A DNA stretch of 64,000 bases from Isoetes taiwanensis (lineage: Eukaryota > Streptophyta > Lycopodiopsida > Isoetales > Isoetaceae). Shown here one piece after another: positions 58,231 through 64,000 of the stretch (position 1 is its first letter; the number at the start of each line of letters is the position of its first letter). The stretch is from assembly GCA_021234155.1 (NCBI GenBank), contig JAJEKV010000027.1, positions 3,716,623-3,780,622 on the forward strand. Reading direction: 5' to 3'. The notes under the pieces were generated by a model, which made no database searches, was not told the origin of the DNA, and was given only the letters and a program-made list of their open reading frames with translations. Both the position numbers and the translations under genes were made by a program.

Positions 58231-61200
58231 GAACTTGCGTAGAAACATGCTAAGAAAAACTTCGGACATGCAGTAGAGGGCGCATTAAATTTCTTGTACA
58301 TATATATATTACAAGGTACTGCAGTTTGGAGATATATACAATTTCTCTCTAAACTTAGATACGTAACCGATGCATCATTAACAATCATACATTGTTTGCT
58401 CCGATGCTCGAGAATTAAAAAATTATGACCCTAATGCGATGGGTTTAACGCATAATTTATCATGTTGTGGCGGCTAATGCTTGGGAAATGAAAGCTAAAA
58501 AGCTGTTCAATGTACAAAACAATGTCTCATATAAGCCTTTCCATATGAGTGTGAAACTTACGAGCAAATCTCCGCATATGCAGAATGGCCTTGTAAATAG
58601 AGTGCAAAAGAGGGGAATTTTGATTTGGCTCCTTTTGCAGGCTTTGCACTAGCACCAAAAATGAGTGATTATATACATGTGTAGCCCTTTAAGAAAAAGG
58701 GGAATGAAAGTAGAATGCAGAGACTCTAAGAAGATTTAAAGCTTTGAAGAATATAAGAGGGAATTATCTATAGAGGTTTAGTCATATTGTATAGAAAACC
58801 TTACCTTTAGTTTGTAAAAAGCAGGTTGAAGTAGAAGCAAGGCCAAAATGCTTGAACCAAAACACAATACAATTTGTTATATCAAGTCAATAATCATAGT
58901 GTTTGTAAGTATGCCTTCTTTGGATATGAACACTGCGTGCTACATTCTCACGAATCTCAATAAACTTGTACATAAACCAATCATTACAGAAGTGCATAAA
59001 AGCTCTATATGATAATAATAGAATTGCAGGGAATATACTTGATGGAACACCTACAAGTGAGCCAACTAATACCTTTTAACTGTAAAAATTTGTGTTGTTG
59101 ATTTGGCAAAGCTATATTATTTATGTCAACATGTGTAGCATAAGTCGTGAAGAATAATCCCAAAGGAAGGGCTGAAATCAAAAACCAAAGTAATGTGTGC
59201 TCAACCTACCAGCGATGGCGAGCATTATAAAGCCTTTTATGATAATTGAGAAAGAAAACACCCCAACATCACGTTTGGCAAGCTATCGAGAGATGGAATC
59301 AACACGATTAAAGGCACGTAGATGCAACATCAATAATCTGATGGAATTTAAATAGCTCAAGTTGCATCACCCCATAAGTGATGTCGATGTCTTATGGTGA
59401 GATATTGTGTCATCACATTTTTCCAACACCCTTTAATTTTTTGATAACCCGGTTTTAGTTTTTCAGCGGCGACTAGTGAATTGCAGTTCAAACATACAAA
59501 AGTGCTTTCGGAAAGAAATAATAAATTCCATAATCAATTCCATTGCTTGCGAGGAATAATCGCGAGAATGGCAATTCGAGAGATATGAAATCAATCAAAA
59601 TGAGGAGTCCGAGAGAGCAGGACGGAGCAAAAGAATACTAGTGTAGTTACTTGAGAACTCCTATTGCAAGAAGGCTGGCTGGAATCTCATCCTCCGGATT
59701 GTATGCATATATTGACATCACGTTCATGATATGGTAAAAATCTTGAGGATTTCGCTGGCACAAGCATCAGTTGAACTTCAAGAATAAAAAAGGAAAATAT
59801 TTTAGCGGATATCCACACCCACAGAGAAGTGCAAACTTTTCGATTCTTTCTCAAGTAGAATTATCAAAAAGCTGCACACTTGAGGAAGATAAAGCCCAGC
59901 TTTGATTCCTCCTTCCCACGGTAAGCCAATTCAGCTTCAATTAGAAGTAGCCTTAGCCCATTTTCAACCAAGCTTATAACAACTAAAACACTAACATGTA
60001 AAAGGAAACATGTTGAGAAATATGATCGAAAATACTTGCCAAAAACTCAAAAGTTTGTATACGCTCTACCTATACCTACCACTGCAAAGATAAGCTCTAA
60101 GTAAAATGGATGCACTCTCAAATTTCTAAAAGGAGTGTGAAATCAAGCTCATACCTGTTTCAACCACACGAAAACGCAACCATGGAACATAGGCATTGTT
60201 CAGTGGCAAAGAAGTGCCATTGCTCCATTTGCCACACAATGACAAATAGAGACACTTACTATTATAGAACTTAAAATGAGGAGGAGAAGCGGTCCAAGAA
60301 CACAAAGATGGATACAACAAGATACTTGGACAGAGACAATGTTAAAAATAGCATTGGGAACATAAGATTCAGCTCGAGGCATGCAAAAAGAGATAAACAT
60401 CATCGAGCTCCCAAGCAGGCATATTGCATCAATGCAAAAAGTAAACTTCAAGCTGCAAAACACGCAATGCGCATCAAGCCATTGAAGTTAGGTGAGAAAT
60501 AGACAAGGTTATAAACATGCTATACAATAGAAAAGCAAACACAATACCCTAGACATGCAAAGGATTATGGTGATGCGGTTTATATCAATTTTAAATTGAC
60601 AATCAACATCCTAGCACAAATACGTGAATCAAACAAGGAATTACTTTCGGTCAAACTACCCTCCAATGGCGTATATATTGGGAGTGTTTGATATATAACT
60701 TTGATGACATAATGCAAGTGTTCAATATGGTCCACTTGACATAATGGAATCGAGTAAACTAATGGATTTAAGCTTACCTTTTACGAGGAAAGGAAATTTG
60801 CAAGCAACCCTTAAGAAACCTCCATTGAACTGTTAAGAATGTTTAAATGCATCGAGCATGCTTTCAATCGGTTTTGAAGTATCTTAGAAATTGCATGAAC
60901 TCGGAGGAATAAAAAGGGTAGAGCTTCTTTCTCCAAACTAGTTCGACCACTGTTGCCTCAAAGAAGGGAAAAATTCTAGGTAAGGCCTTCTTACGTCGAT
61001 CAAAATTTTGCTCTCCTCGGCTTAACAATGTAATTATGCCTTCCAGCACATATTGAACAAAAACCTAATCTTTTTTTCTTTCTTCTTTTATTTGTTCATT
61101 TTTACATCGCGAAACTTTCTTAGGCTACTCCAATGCGCAAACTTGAAAAGATCAAACCTTTCTCGATAAACAAAGAATAACTTCGCTGTGATAGAATACT

Positions 61201-61281
61201 TTTACTGCGACCCGAGAACAAGGCTAATGGAATACCTTTATTTACTTGCGGTGGAATAATTCGACAAGCGAGCCCGTCGAA
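58231..61281. other. Unassigned DNA, no gene supported
   Basis: Short frames only (for example 58467-58652 plus, 60200-60463 minus and 60308-60502 plus) with no domain or exon chain. The composition is ordinary AT-rich intergenic DNA. Confidence 0.4.
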
Positions 61282-61489
61282 TCATATCTTTTTGTTTTAG
61301 AACATGGCGGTCGAGAAGCGAAGAACGCAAAATCCCACCACAATTACCCGTGTAAAATGTCTTTGAAGCATCAAACTTTGACGGTCAGTTGGAGATTGAT
61401 GCGCCAATTACGGTTGAAACATCGGCGATCGAGCAGCGGTGACACACGCCCGGTTCTGAGGGAAGGAATAGGTTTGGAGCAGTCACCAG

Positions 61490-61527
61490 CATATCCTAGG
61501 TATATTCTAGTATATACCTAAGATATG
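61490..61527. other. Near-perfect 16-bp inverted repeat in Helitron D
   Basis: CATATCCTAGGTATAT (61490-61505) pairs with ATATACCTAAGATATG (61512-61527) with one mismatch around a 6-base loop. Role unknown. Confidence 0.85.
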
Positions 61528-62042
61528 TCACAAACCCACATAAGCGAGGGTTTGCCCCCTAGGGGCAACCCAAAAGGAAGATTATTGACTGCCTCAATCT
61601 CAAACATCTAGTGCAGTTGCATTAGCGGAAGTCATAAGTCTGCAGGGCCATTGCAAACATGATCAGTCGGCCAACATGCTAACACATTGTTGCACTGCAG
61701 GAATTTTTAGCATTAAAATGAACCTAACATAACATAAAAATTCCAAATCATAGAATCCCAAACCATAACATAAAAATCTGAAATCACAGCTCTCTAAATT
61801 TGTTGCCACGAAGAATAATAGCAGAGACGAACACAAACCATCAGAGAATATGATCCAAGAAGTGCCTCTTTCTTCAGCTCTAAGCAATCTGTATACAACT
61901 AGGGATCTAAAAAGAACTTGGAGCCACCAACTGGAGCCTAAGCCATCGCCAAGCAGAAAGAGTTCCACCAGATATTTGGATGTCATAGTCGCCAAAGCCC
62001 TTTCTGTGTTTTATTTTAGGGGAATCCCCTTAAGGCAGACCA

Positions 62043-62357
62043 TCAAATCACTACCTGAAGAGCTTCAACCCATATGAACGCTGCCGCTCCATCTTTAGCC
62101 ACCCGCAGGAGCCCACAGTGCTCGAAGGCGCCATAGCTCAGTCGCCGGATCTTTCCAACTGTTCGCCTCTCAGTCTTTTTATATGATGTCGGGACAATCC
62201 GGATGTTTCTGGATGCTCGAGCATCATGTAATGAAGCTTCAAGAAATTTTCGGAAGCCTATGAATTTTTTTCTACACGTGATTACCATTGATGGCCAAGA
62301 TGGCGCCACGCGGTGCTTCCTCGGTCGTCTGATACAGGTGGAGTTATAGACAAACAT
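62043..62357 (-). other. Coding-like open frame in Helitron D, possible captured exon
   Basis: A 104-codon frame with balanced composition, including KFLEASLHDARASRNIR, RTVGKIRRLSYGAFEHC and GAAAFIWVEALQ. The last is followed by a good splice donor (CTTCAG then GTAGTG, donor at about 62056), as in a real exon. I do not recognise the family. It lies antisense inside Helitron D, so capture of a host gene fragment is the simplest reading. Confidence 0.42.
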
Positions 62358-62427
62358 ACACTATTTTCTTATTGGAGGATATTAGAATCGTACTTATGCC
62401 CTGGCAATGCTGGGCACCCGTTACTAG

Positions 62428-64000
62428 TATGTCATGATAACAAAGTAACGGTTGTGAATGTTGGAGAGATTGAGTAGTATCAAATACTACGTTAGTGATG
62501 ATAACAAAGATGTCCACTGTGACATCCTGATTATGCCTTGCATGAGGATACTAGAGAATTCGTGCAAGACGAGTGTAGAAATGAGCACTTAATGATATGC
62601 ATGTATATGAAGAGATTGGCTTAGGTATAATCTACCGGATATAAGGATTCAAGTTATCTCCGTTATTTAGAGTTGACCATTTTTTGGTAGGTACAACTTA
62701 TTAAGGGACATGAGAGGAGTTTCAGTCAGGAAAATAGCCAGAGTAACTCTAGCATATGCATTGACGTTATATTCAAAAATACCCTGAGGATGGATGGAAA
62801 GGAATTGAAATAACAGATAATGGAAGCTTACTATCCAAAGGTTCTGGACACAAATGAATTAAATCAGCGTTATAAGCCGAGAGTATCAATTGAGTGTGGG
62901 CATAGTGGGACATAGGAAATATCCCTTCCAATAATGAAAGAAGAGAGTGACGACGACTTTGCCAATTATACCGTTAGGTATACTTGACAAGAGGGCAATA
63001 GATAGCAATTCCAAGTCCCAATAAGAATTAACATGAGGTGTATAGAGTGAAAAGATGAGAGTATATAGACCAGCAGTCCATATATGCTTAGAATTACTTT
63101 TTCCACGGAGAATCCATGTTGAACTCCTAAATAAAGGGATGAGGATCCATTGACTTGAGATATACATCTCTTATTGATTATGACCTTAAGAACCCTAAGA
63201 GGATTAAAAAAAAAAAAATGGAATGGCGGTTGCGAAAAAAGGTTCGAACATAGGAGTTTACTACTATGGGATATAGACGATTTAATGCACCCGTACAATA
63301 ACAAAAGCCGAAAATAACATTTGAAACTGATCAAAAGTTAAAGTTGTTATGATAACCTAAGGAAATAATTAGTTAATTGTGAAGAGACAGGGTTGATATT
63401 TGCATAACAAAAGTAGCATAAGACACTAAAGGAATGGTGTAATTACCTTGGACCCTATTAAAATTTAGGCACCCTATGCAATTCCAACATAGAGTCAGAT
63501 GCTATTATTTTGAGAAGCCAGTGGTTCAACCACATCATAATTGCATATAGGCAATAGGTTATGCTTTCACTAAATTAAAGCAATATATACCATGTATATG
63601 TACGATGTACAATTTGGTGGAGTAATCTATTCATGGCCATGGCTACCTCTTCAGAAGAATACATCATTTTGATACCACAATAATCATTTCAAACAATACC
63701 CTAAGCACCTGCACCATAATAGTCATTTCAAAGCAATCTTTGTAAGCGAGGTACTTTTCTGTTATACTGAGTAAATTGATTAAGTCGATCCTACCAGCCC
63801 CGGATCATATGTTGGAGGCACAGTAGCACCTCTCGTTTTAGAACATATTCGTTGCCTTGATTTGGAGTGCCTATGAATTTGAAAATATGAAGCTGATTTA
63901 AGCCTAAGGTTTTGAGGAAATATCGAACCTCTATACGACTTTGCCTAAGATTTTGGAGTATGAAATACAGGGGCTCAAACCTCTACCAAAATAACTCAAT
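62428..64000. other. Unassigned DNA to the window end
   Basis: Minus-strand frames at 62886-63167 and 62966-63334 overlap and lack recognisable motifs. The plus strand is full of stops. A poly-A run of 12 lies near 63208-63220. This may be decayed transposon sequence but I cannot assign it. Confidence 0.35.

Larger units (their letters stand above)
61282..62427 (+). mobile_element. Short non-autonomous Helitron D
   Basis: The 5' end at 61282 follows an A and reads TCATATCTTTTTGTTTTAGA and then ACA, sharing TCATAT and TTTTAGAACA with Helitron A. The 3' end has GCCCTGGC...GCTGGGC (a partly decayed hairpin), then CACCCGTT and ACTAG followed by T, ending at 62427. The 3' end resembles that of A closely. 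The 1.15-kb interior includes a coding-like minus frame and a hairpin at 61490-61527. The 3' terminus is firmer than the 5' one. Confidence 0.58.

Noticed and set aside
1-64000. CRISPR array, rRNA genes or bacterial operons
   Set aside because: No spaced identical repeats, no rRNA-like blocks and no prokaryotic gene clusters are present. The spliced gene and transposon families are eukaryotic.

Overview
The window looks like nuclear DNA of a land plant, most likely a vascular plant with a repeat-rich genome. The evidence is a GT-AG spliced gene for a plastid-type LepA (EF4) translation GTPase with a Ser-rich presequence, surrounded by plant-type Helitrons, tRNA-derived SINEs, a Ty3/gypsy LTR retrotransposon and a satellite array of about 171 bp. 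I cannot name the lineage.

Layout. 1-7265 (minus strand): LEPA. Twelve exons can be placed with consistent phases; the last third of the protein is not found in the 1.5 kb left of exon 12. 7266-7675: short upstream region. 7676-10872: a complete-looking non-autonomous Helitron (A). 10877 onward: the 5' end of a second, related Helitron (B), then diverged direct repeats and a SINE. 12.4-15.5 kb: a purine-rich stretch with no recognisable gene. 15542-22290 (minus): a decayed autonomous Helitron (C) with a broken Rep/helicase gene. 22.3-29 kb: repeat-rich unassigned DNA. 29.0-30.0 kb: six satellite monomers. 30-45 kb: unassigned DNA with many two-copy tandem duplications, a minisatellite, a GC-rich islet, a SINE with a long CT tract and a pair of 350-bp direct repeats. 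45234-56126 (minus): a Ty3/gypsy element with both LTRs, a polypurine tract, decayed gag, protease, RT, RNase H and integrase, and an open reading frame on the opposite strand. 56.1-64 kb: microsatellite, GC-rich tandem repeat, a tRNA-like SINE head, an array rich in heat-shock-element-like motifs, and a short Helitron (D) at 61282-62427.

How the parts relate. LEPA is the only host gene I can support. The four Helitron pieces share terminal motifs: 5' TC start followed by TTTTAG and AC, and 3' GC-rich hairpin or its remnant followed by ACTAG and T. They therefore probably belong to one family, with C as a relic of the transposase source. Helitron A begins 410 bp upstream of the LEPA start codon and now forms its distal upstream sequence. 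The retrotransposon is dead: its frames are broken and the expected catalytic Glu of integrase is a stop codon.

All calls come from reading the sequence and recalling family motifs; no database search was run. Coordinates of spliced exons are exact readings. Boundaries of repeats and decayed domains are approximate.
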